From CAZBDU01 sp964490725 (lineage in GTDB: Bacteria; Spirochaetota; Spirochaetia; SZUA-6; DRHE01): a stretch of 58,206 nt of DNA. This document shows, one piece after another, positions 33,366-40,836 of this stretch. Under the pieces are notes generated by a model, which saw only the letters and a list, made by a program, of their open reading frames with translations, did no database searches and was not told the origin of the DNA. The position numbers and the translations under genes are program-made. The stretch's first letter is position 1, and each line of letters opens with the position of its first letter. The stretch is from positions 1-58,206 of the forward strand of contig CAZBDU010000026.1 in assembly GCA_964490725.1 (NCBI GenBank), given 5' to 3'.

Positions 33366-34277
33366 ATGACCTGGAACGAGCTCTCCTACTACCTGGGCTT
33401 CGGCTGGCAGGCCCTGATCCTCGGCCGCCGCCGGCCCGTCGTGGCCGGCATCCCCCTGACCGACCTCTGTAACCTGCGCTGCGAACATTGCGTGGTGGCC
33501 CACGCCGGGCGCGGCCACCACAGCTTCGAGACCATCACCGGCTGGATGCGGCTGCTGCACCGCCGCGGTGCCCGCATCCTCTACCTTCAGGGAGGGGAGC
33601 CCTTCGGCTGGAACGACGGGGAACGGAGGCTGGACCACGTGGTCCGGGAGGCCCGGGAAATGGGATTCTTCAAGGTCGCCACGGTGACCAACGGCACCTA
33701 CCCCATCGAGACCGAGGCGGACCTGGTGTGGGTCAGCGTAGACGGCTCTCCGAAGGGCCACGACGCGATTCGCGGTCCCGGCGCCTTCGAGCGGCTCGCC
33801 GCCAATCTGGAGGCCTCCTCCCACCCCAACCTCTATGCGAACATGACGGTGAACCGCCTGAACCGGCGGGAGGTGGAGGCCGTGCTGCGCTTCGTGGCCG
33901 CCCACCCGCGACTGCAGGGAGTCTCCTTCAACTTCCACACCCCGTACCCGGGGGTGGAGGAGCTGGCGCTGTCGCGGGAGGAGCGCTCCCGGGTGGTCGG
34001 CGAGCTGGTGCGCTGGAAGCGGGCAGGACTCCCGGTGGTGAACTCGGTCCCGGCTCTGCGGCTGCTGGCCAGCGGCAACTATCGCAGGCCGGTGTGGCTG
34101 ATCCAGATGGTGGAGCGGGGCGAGCTGTTCGAGTGCTGCTGGGGAGCATCGCAGCCGGGGGTGTGCGAGCGCTGCGGCTACGGGGTTATCGCCGAGCTTT
34201 CGGCGCTGTCTCGATTGAGGCCCGCCAGCCTGCTGGGCTCCCTGAAGCTGTTCGCCGGATCGGGGGGCGTGCTGTGA
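33366..34277 (+). CDS. Radical SAM enzyme (HpnH-like)
   Basis: The 303-residue protein has the radical SAM cluster motif C35-x3-C39-x2-C42 (LCNLRCEHC), the glycine-rich YLQGGEPF near residue 75, and ADLVWVSVDGSP near 120. The C-terminal part carries a second cysteine group (ECCWG, then CERCGYG), which could hold another iron-sulfur cluster or be structural. It resembles the HpnH group that modifies hopanoid and related lipids, but the exact substrate is unknown. The gene overlaps the next one as GTGA, a prenyltransferase fusion, so an isoprenoid or quinone substrate is a reasonable inference. Confidence 0.8.
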   Translation: MTWNELSYYLGFGWQALILGRRRPVVAGIPLTDLCNLRCEHCVVAHAGRGHHSFETITGWMRLLHRRGARILYLQGGEPFGWNDGERRLDHVVREAREMGFFKVATVTNGTYPIETEADLVWVSVDGSPKGHDAIRGPGAFERLAANLEASSHPNLYANMTVNRLNRREVEAVLRFVAAHPRLQGVSFNFHTPYPGVEELALSREERSRVVGELVRWKRAGLPVVNSVPALRLLASGNYRRPVWLIQMVERGELFECCWGASQPGVCERCGYGVIAELSALSRLRPASLLGSLKLFAGSGGVL

Positions 34278-35653
34278 AGGCGGGTGCGGCGCGGGTGGAG
34301 GGCCCGGCGGTCTCCGGGAGCCCGGCCCGGATCCTGGCCCTGGCCAGGCGGTGCCTCGCCTCCGGCGGCTGCCTCACCCTGGCCACCCAGGGGGTGAGGA
34401 TCTGGAGCGAGCCGCTTCCCTTCCGCATGGAGGGGGAGGAGCTGCTGTGCCCGGTCCCCCGGGACTCCCAGACGCTGGCCAACCTGCGGCTGAGCCCCCG
34501 TGTGTCCTTTTCAAGCGGAGACCCCCGCCAGGGGTGGACGGTGCACGGAAGCGGGATCGCCCGGGCGGAGCCCGGCAGCGAGGCGGCCGTCAGGATCGCC
34601 CCCTACCGCCTGGCGGTCAGCCGCACCGGCGGGGGTGACCCGCGCCGGCAGGTGATTGAGAAGAGGCGCACCCGGTGGACCCTGGCGGACCCGTCCCCGG
34701 CGGAGGGCAGGCGCCCCGCGGGGCTGGCCCGGGCGGCCGCCTTCTGGCTGAGGGCCATGCGCTCGGTCTCTTTTCCGCTCTCCATCCTCCCGGTGGCCCT
34801 GGGGACCGCGGTGGGGCTCATGGAGGGTCGGTTCGATCCACTCGTCTTTCTCCTGGCCCTTGTGGGCGGCGTGGCCGCCCATGCGGGGATCAACCTGGTG
34901 AGCGACTACAACGACTTCCGCAAGGGGGTGGACACCACCGATGCGCTGTCCTCACACCCCGGGGCTCTGGTGGACGAGATCGTGCGCCCGGAGAGCATCC
35001 TGGTGGCCTCCTTCCTGATGTTCGCGCTGGCCGGAGCGGCCGGGTCGCTTCTCATGCTCAGCCGGGGCTGGCCGGTGCTGCTGTTCGGGCTGGCGGGCGT
35101 GGCGGGCGGCTGCCTGTACACCAGCGGTTCGCTGGCCTACAAGTACCGGGGGCTGGGAGAGCTGTTCGTATCGCTTCTGATGGGGCCGCTCATGGTGGTG
35201 GGCGCCTGCTACGTCCAGACCGGGAGGCTCGATGCGCTGGCCCTGCTGCTCTCGCTGGCGCTGGGCTCGCTGGTGGGGTCGGTGACCCTGGCCAACAACC
35301 TGCGGGACCTGATCGACGACGCCAGGGCAGGGGTGCGCACCCTGCCGGCGCTCCTGCGGGTGGGACCGGCCAAGACCCTCTATTATGGGATGATTCTCTT
35401 TCCCTACGCAGTGGTCGGCGCTGCGGTGGCGCTGCGGCTTTCCGCCTGGCCGATGCTCCTGGCTGCTCTGAGCCTGCCCTGGGCCGTGGGCGCTCTTCGC
35501 GCGCTGGCCGCCGCCGGAGCCTCCGCGGAGGAGATCCGCGCCGGGGCCCGCGAGGGCAGGTACCCCCTGCGGTCCATACGCCTGCACCTGCGTTTCGGCC
35601 TGCTGCTGATCCTGGGCTGCCTGCTGGCGGCGCTGCGGGGCCTGCTCGGATAG
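34274..35653 (+). CDS. Split-barrel domain fused to UbiA/MenA-type prenyltransferase
   Basis: The 459-residue protein has two parts. Residues 10-130 look like a pyridoxamine-phosphate-oxidase-type split barrel (GGCLTLATQGVRIWSEPLPF, SQTLANLRLSPRVSF, GWTVHGSGIARAEPG). Residues 160-459 are a UbiA membrane prenyltransferase with eight or nine helices. It has both aspartate motifs of the MenA branch: NLVSDYNDFRKGVDT near 206 and NNLRDLIDDARAGVRTLP near 341. The MenA branch attaches a polyprenyl chain to dihydroxynaphthoate. The added flavin-type domain is unusual. It is translationally coupled to the radical SAM gene. Confidence 0.82.
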   Translation: MKAGAARVEGPAVSGSPARILALARRCLASGGCLTLATQGVRIWSEPLPFRMEGEELLCPVPRDSQTLANLRLSPRVSFSSGDPRQGWTVHGSGIARAEPGSEAAVRIAPYRLAVSRTGGGDPRRQVIEKRRTRWTLADPSPAEGRRPAGLARAAAFWLRAMRSVSFPLSILPVALGTAVGLMEGRFDPLVFLLALVGGVAAHAGINLVSDYNDFRKGVDTTDALSSHPGALVDEIVRPESILVASFLMFALAGAAGSLLMLSRGWPVLLFGLAGVAGGCLYTSGSLAYKYRGLGELFVSLLMGPLMVVGACYVQTGRLDALALLLSLALGSLVGSVTLANNLRDLIDDARAGVRTLPALLRVGPAKTLYYGMILFPYAVVGAAVALRLSAWPMLLAALSLPWAVGALRALAAAGASAEEIRAGAREGRYPLRSIRLHLRFGLLLILGCLLAALRGLLG

Positions 35654-35855
35654 TCTCGAGGCATCCCGTTTGGCCGCGGGGGCCGGCGCATGAGTCTTGG
35701 TGCGCACTCGCTTTGTCTGGTATAACCGAGACAAAGAGCGCCCGGGCGGCGGGAGACGGCGGCCGGTTGGGCCCGGCCGCGGGTCCCCGGGCGGCCGTCG
35801 CCGCCGGTTGCTTCCGCCCGCCTCCCGCCGCCGGGTGCTGCCAGGAGGTGCTGCC
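35654..35855 (+). promoter_or_regulatory. Promoter and leader of the SNF2-SWIM gene
   Basis: TTGGTG (35697-35702) and TATAAC (35721-35726) are 18 bases apart. The start near 35733 gives a GC-rich leader of about 120 nt ending in AGGAGG (35843-35848). Because the promoter overlaps the first codons of the longest frame, that frame cannot start at 35697 on this transcript. Confidence 0.5.
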
Positions 35856-38555
35856 ATCGATCTCAGAGACCGTCTTTCCCGTCTGGGCTTTCAGGAAGCC
35901 CGCAAGCTGCTCGGACCCGGCGGAGAGGCTCTCATCCGCCAGGGCGGGCGCCACGACATTGACATTCCCTCGCAGGTGGAGCTGGATGCGGAGCATTTCC
36001 GGCTGCACCTCCATGAGGCGCTGGTCACCGTCGAGCTCGAGCCGGGCCGCACCCGGCGGCTGAGCTGCCGCTGCAGCGTCTGCGCCCTGCCCTGCCACCA
36101 CGCCGGGGCGGCGCTGTCCCTCATCCTGGAAGAGAAGCTCGCCCTGGGGCTGGCCATCCCGCCCCCCGACAAGGCGCCGCTGGAGACCTTGAGCGAGGAG
36201 GAGCTTGTCCACAGGGCCCTGGAAGAGAGGGCGGAGCGCATGCGGCGGGACCGCATGAGCATGGAGCCTGCGGATGCCGGGGTTGTGTGGACCGACTACA
36301 GCGTCACCAGTCTGGGCTCGGGCAAGACTTACCGCGTGGCGCTGCGCGGCTTCCGGCGCGGGGAGTCCTACTGCTCCTGCCCGGACTTCAAGGTGAACAC
36401 CCTGGGAACCTGCAAGCACATCATGTACGCGCAGCAGGAGGTGAGCCGGCGTTTCCCGCAAGAGCGCCTGCAGCAGCCATACCGGCGCCGGGGCATCAGT
36501 GTGGCTCTACGCTACGGAAAGGAGGTGGAGCTGCGGGTGCTGCTGCCCCATGACGGCCTGGACGGGGAAGCGGCCGGGATCGCCGCCCCGTTGAGGGACC
36601 GTCCCGTGGAGGACGTGCGCGACCTCCTGCAGCGCATCCGCCGACTGGAAGCGCTGGGCCAGTCGGTGACCATCTACCGCGACGCCGAGCAGTACATGGA
36701 CACGCTCCTGACCAGGGACAGGACCCGCCGCGAGCTCGAGGAGGTCCGTCGGGACCCTGCCCGGCACCCTCTGCGCACGGCCCTGCTGAAAGGGGAGCTC
36801 CTGCCCTACCAGCTGGAAGGCATTGCCTTCGCCGCCGGGGCGGGGCGCGCCATCCTGGCCGACGACATGGGGCTGGGCAAGACGGTGCAGGGCATCGGCG
36901 CTGCGGAGCTGCTGGCGCGGGTGGCCGGGATCCGGCGCGTGCTCGTGGTCTGTCCGGCCTCGGTCAAGAGCCAGTGGCGTATCGAGATCGAGCGCTTCAG
37001 CGAACGGAGCTGCCAGCTGGTGTTGGGAAGCGCCGCCGAACGGGCCGGCCAGTACGCCGGGGAGCGCTTCTTCACGATCTGCAACTACGAGCAGGTGCTC
37101 CGCGACCTCCAGGCCATCGAGAGGGTGCCCTGGGACCTCATCATTCTGGACGAGGGGCAGAGGATCAAGAACTGGGAAGCCAAGACCAGCCGCGTGATCA
37201 AGGGACTGGTCTCCCCCTACGCGTTGGTGCTTTCCGGGACTCCGCTGGAGAACCGGCTGGAGGAGCTGTATTCGGTGGTGCAGTTCATCGACAGCCGGCG
37301 GCTGGGGCCGGCCTTCCGCTTCTATCACCGCCACCGGGTGGTGAGCGAGGAGGGGCGGCTTCTGGGCTACAAGAACCTGGAGGAGCTGCGGAAGCGTTTG
37401 GCGGGGCTGCTGCTGCGGCGCACCCGGGCGGAGGTGGTGAAGCAGCTTCCCGAGCGGACCACCGAGGTCCGGCGCATCCCCCCCACCCAGGAGCAGGCGG
37501 ACCTGCACGACGGCCACAAGAGGACCATATCCGCGATCCTGAGAAAGAAGTATCTCTCGGAGATGGATCTCCTGCGTTTGCAGAGGGAGCTTCTCATCTG
37601 CCGGATGGCCGCGGACAGCACCTTTCTGGTGGAGAAAACCCGGCCCGCCTACTCCAGCAAGCTGGCCGAGCTGGACGTGCTCCTGGACGAGCTCACCAGC
37701 GAGGCGGATCGCAAGATCGTCCTGTTCTCCGAGTGGACCACCATGCTGGACCTGATCGAGCCGCTCCTGGACCGGCGCCAGATCCGCTTCGTCCGCCTGG
37801 ACGGCTCGGTGCCGCAGAAGAGCCGGCAGGGACTGATCGCCCGCTTCCGGGAGGAGCCGGAGTGCAGGCTGTTCATCACCACCAACGCGGGGGCAACGGG
37901 GCTGAACCTGCAGGCCGCCGACACGGTGATCAACGTGGACCTGCCCTGGAACCCGGCGGTTTTGGAGCAGCGCATCGCCCGGGTGCACCGCATGGGGCAG
38001 AAGCGCCCCGTGCAGGTGTACCTGCTGGTCACCGAGGGTACCATCGAAGAGGGAATGCTCGACACCCTGGAGGCCAAGCGCGAGCTGGCGCTGGCCGCCC
38101 TGGATCTGGATTCGGGAGTAGGCGAGGTGGCGCTGAGCGGGGGGATCGATCAGCTCAAGCGGCGCCTGGAGGTGCTCATCGGCCGGGCGGCTCCCGCTCC
38201 GGTGGATGAAAGCCGCCGGCGGGAGGCGGAAGCGGAGCTCCGCCGCCGGGAGAGACGGGAGCAGATCGCCGCGGCCGGAGGCCGGCTGCTGGGCGCGGCC
38301 TTCCAGTTCGTGGGTGAGCTCCTGGGCGCTCCGGCGTCGGGGCCTCAGGCCGGAGAGACACCGGAGTTTCGCCGGCTCCTGGAGGAATGCATGGAGAGGA
38401 GAGAGGACGGGAGCCTCCAGCTCACGGTGAGCTTCCCGGATGCATCCGTCCTGGATACGCTGGCCGGCGTATTGGGGCGCCTGGCGAGCCGGCCTCCGGG
38501 CGCCGGGCCGCCAGGGGGGGACCTCGCCGGCAAGGGGCGGCCCGCGGAGAGCTGA
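35856..38555 (+). CDS. SNF2-family helicase with two N-terminal SWIM zinc fingers
   Basis: The protein is about 899 residues. It opens with two SWIM-like fingers (CRCSVCALPCHH near residue 71; CSCPDFKVNTLGTCKH near 172). A bacterial SNF2 ATPase follows with ADDMGLGKTVQ, the unusual ILDEGQRIKNW (DEGQ for DEAQ or DEAH), SGTPLENRLEELYS, and LFITTNAGATGLNLQ with RIARVHRMGQ. SNF2 ATPases move along double-stranded DNA and remodel protein complexes. The start is uncertain: AGGAGG lies 7 nt before an in-frame ATC (35856), whereas the nearest GTG upstream (35832) overlaps poorly with a ribosome site. The C-terminus is charged and coiled. It converges with recD2. Confidence 0.85.
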   Translation: MDLRDRLSRLGFQEARKLLGPGGEALIRQGGRHDIDIPSQVELDAEHFRLHLHEALVTVELEPGRTRRLSCRCSVCALPCHHAGAALSLILEEKLALGLAIPPPDKAPLETLSEEELVHRALEERAERMRRDRMSMEPADAGVVWTDYSVTSLGSGKTYRVALRGFRRGESYCSCPDFKVNTLGTCKHIMYAQQEVSRRFPQERLQQPYRRRGISVALRYGKEVELRVLLPHDGLDGEAAGIAAPLRDRPVEDVRDLLQRIRRLEALGQSVTIYRDAEQYMDTLLTRDRTRRELEEVRRDPARHPLRTALLKGELLPYQLEGIAFAAGAGRAILADDMGLGKTVQGIGAAELLARVAGIRRVLVVCPASVKSQWRIEIERFSERSCQLVLGSAAERAGQYAGERFFTICNYEQVLRDLQAIERVPWDLIILDEGQRIKNWEAKTSRVIKGLVSPYALVLSGTPLENRLEELYSVVQFIDSRRLGPAFRFYHRHRVVSEEGRLLGYKNLEELRKRLAGLLLRRTRAEVVKQLPERTTEVRRIPPTQEQADLHDGHKRTISAILRKKYLSEMDLLRLQRELLICRMAADSTFLVEKTRPAYSSKLAELDVLLDELTSEADRKIVLFSEWTTMLDLIEPLLDRRQIRFVRLDGSVPQKSRQGLIARFREEPECRLFITTNAGATGLNLQAADTVINVDLPWNPAVLEQRIARVHRMGQKRPVQVYLLVTEGTIEEGMLDTLEAKRELALAALDLDSGVGEVALSGGIDQLKRRLEVLIGRAAPAPVDESRRREAEAELRRRERREQIAAAGGRLLGAAFQFVGELLGAPASGPQAGETPEFRRLLEECMERREDGSLQLTVSFPDASVLDTLAGVLGRLASRPPGAGPPGGDLAGKGRPAES

Positions 38556-38573
38556 GGGAGGGCAGCGGGAGCG

Positions 38574-40826
38574 TCACCCCGCGGCGGCCAGCCGGTGCCG
38601 CAGGCCGCTGTAACGCTCCTGAGTGTCGGTGTTCTTGAGGGCCATGGCCAGGGCCTTGCGGGCGCCCACCAGCACGGCCAGGCGCCGGGCCCGGGTGACC
38701 GCCGTGTAGATGAGGTTGCGCTGCAGCAGGGGATAGTGCTGGGTCACCAGGGGGAGGATCACGGCGGGAAACTCGCACCCCTGGGACTTGTGCACCGAGA
38801 CCGCGTAGGCCAGGGTGATCTGCGGGAGCTCGCTCTGCTCGTAGCGCACCGGCCGGTCCTCGTAGCGCACCACCACCGACCGCTCCTCCGGGTGGACCGC
38901 CTCCACCCGGCCTACATCCCCGTTGAACACCTCCTTGTCGTAGTTGTTGCGAAGCTGCATCACCTTGTCCCCCGCCGCCAGGCCGGCCTCGCCGAAGGGC
39001 AGGCGCGCGGGGGCGGGATTGAGCGACTCCTGGAGCACCCGGTTGAGGTTCGTCACCCCTGCGGCTCCCCGGTGCATCGGCGAGAGGACCTGGATGTCGG
39101 CCACCGGATCCATCCCGAACCGCCGCGGGATGCGCTCGCGGCAGAGCCTCAGGATGACCCGCACCACCGCCTCCGGGTCTTCCTGCTGGATGAAGAAGAA
39201 GTCGCCGTCTTCCCTGGCCACCGGCATGAGCCCCAGGTTGAGCCGGTGTGCGTTGACCACGATCTGGCTGGCCTGAGCCTGGCGGAAGACCTCGTTCAGC
39301 TCCACCACCGCCACCCTCCCGGAGGCGATCACGTCCCGCAGCACGCATCCCGCTCCCACCGAGGGGAGCTGGTCCGCGTCCCCCACCAGCACCAGCGAGG
39401 AGCCGGGCGGCAGCGCCTTCAACAGATGGTACATGAGGACCGCGTCGATCATGGAGGCCTCGTCCAGGATCAGCCAGTGGCAGCGCAGGGGATCGTCCGC
39501 GTTGCGGCGAAACCCTCCTTCCCGGGGGGAGTACTCCAACAGGCGATGAATGGTCACCGCCTCTTGCCCCGCCGCCTCCTGCATCCGTTTGGCCGCGCGG
39601 CCCGTGGGGGCGGCCAGCAGGGCGGTGGCCCCTCCCGCTTGAAGAACGGCCAGAAGCGCGCGGATGATCGTGGTCTTTCCGGTGCCGGGTCCGCCGGTGA
39701 CCACCGCCACCTTGCTCTCCAGCGCGGCCCGGAGCGCCTCCACCTGCTTGTCGGCAAGGCGGATCTCCAGGCGGTCCTGGACCCAGGCCAGGGCCCTGGG
39801 GAGATCCAGCGTCCGGAAGGAACGGGGTGTTTTCTGTAGCAGCGACAGGCGCGAGGCGATCCCGGCTTCCGCGGTGTGGAAGGCGGGCAGGTAGACGGCG
39901 GCGTCCAGTCCGGGGCCAGCCGCCTCGCCCAGCTCTTCCACCACGACCTTGCCCGCCTGGCTGAGATTGTCCACGGCCCGGCCGATGATCTCCCGCTCCA
40001 CCTCCAGCAGCTTCTGGCAGCGCTGAATCAGGGCAATCCGCGGGTAGTAGAGGTGTCCGTCGCCGGCGCACTCCTGCAGAACGTGCACCACCGCCGCCCC
40101 GGCGCGCGCCCCCGACTCCGGCGGCACCCCCATGGCGCGGGCCATGCGATCGGCGGTCAGGAACCCGACGCCGAAGACGTCCTCGGCCAGGCGGTAGGGG
40201 TTCTCCTGGACCGCGGCGATGGCATGATCGCCGTAGCGCTTGTAGATCCTGGCGGCCAGGGCCGCCCCGGCCCCGTAGGATTGCAGGAAGACCATCACCC
40301 GGCGGATCTCCCTCTGCTCGTTCCAGGCCCGGCTCAAGGCCTGAATGCGCCGCCTGCCGATTCCCTCCACGCGGGAAAGCTCCCGGGGGTCGCGGTCCAG
40401 AACCTCCAGGGTGCGCTCCCCGAAGGTCTCCACGATTCGCTTGGCGATCCGCGCTCCGATGCCGGGAATGAGCCCGGAGCCCAGGTAGCGCTCGATCCCC
40501 TCCACCGTGACCGGGGCGTAGCGTTCGTACTCTTCGATGGCGAACTGCCTGCCGAACCGCGGGTGCTCGCTCCAGCGGCCCCTCAGGCGGAGCCTTTCCC
40601 CGGGAACGGGCGAGGGAAGGTTCCCCACGGCGGTCACCAGGCCCGGGGAGCCGCGCCGGTGGAAACGGGACCCCGGAAAGACGGGTTGCGGGAAGCCCGC
40701 CGGGCCCTCCACCCGCATGCGCACGACCGCGTAGGCGCTCTCCTCGCTGGAGAACAGGACGCTCTCCACCGCTCCTTCCAGCTGCTCCTGCGGTCCCCGG
40801 CTCCCCGGGCGGTCCGCCGCCATCAC
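38574..40826 (-). CDS. recD2: RecD2-family DNA helicase
   Basis: The 750-residue protein matches RecD2 rather than RecD of RecBCD. It has an N-terminal OB-like region, helix-hairpin-helix repeats (GLIPGIGARIAKRIVETFG near 120, LSRVEGIGRRRIQALSRAW near 155), then a superfamily 1 helicase. Walker A is VTGGPGTGKTT near 374, followed by LDEASMID, GDADQLPSVGAG, FRQA, and the C-terminal ITLAYAVSVHKSQGCEF and YTAVTRARR. It unwinds DNA 5' to 3'. The start is GTG 40826 or the adjacent ATG 40823. It begins 10 bases after the stop of the ATPase-PglZ gene, so it is cotranscribed with it. Confidence 0.92.
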   Translation of the reverse strand: MMAADRPGSRGPQEQLEGAVESVLFSSEESAYAVVRMRVEGPAGFPQPVFPGSRFHRRGSPGLVTAVGNLPSPVPGERLRLRGRWSEHPRFGRQFAIEEYERYAPVTVEGIERYLGSGLIPGIGARIAKRIVETFGERTLEVLDRDPRELSRVEGIGRRRIQALSRAWNEQREIRRVMVFLQSYGAGAALAARIYKRYGDHAIAAVQENPYRLAEDVFGVGFLTADRMARAMGVPPESGARAGAAVVHVLQECAGDGHLYYPRIALIQRCQKLLEVEREIIGRAVDNLSQAGKVVVEELGEAAGPGLDAAVYLPAFHTAEAGIASRLSLLQKTPRSFRTLDLPRALAWVQDRLEIRLADKQVEALRAALESKVAVVTGGPGTGKTTIIRALLAVLQAGGATALLAAPTGRAAKRMQEAAGQEAVTIHRLLEYSPREGGFRRNADDPLRCHWLILDEASMIDAVLMYHLLKALPPGSSLVLVGDADQLPSVGAGCVLRDVIASGRVAVVELNEVFRQAQASQIVVNAHRLNLGLMPVAREDGDFFFIQQEDPEAVVRVILRLCRERIPRRFGMDPVADIQVLSPMHRGAAGVTNLNRVLQESLNPAPARLPFGEAGLAAGDKVMQLRNNYDKEVFNGDVGRVEAVHPEERSVVVRYEDRPVRYEQSELPQITLAYAVSVHKSQGCEFPAVILPLVTQHYPLLQRNLIYTAVTRARRLAVLVGARKALAMALKNTDTQERYSGLRHRLAAAG

Positions 40827-40836
40827 CTGAATACCC

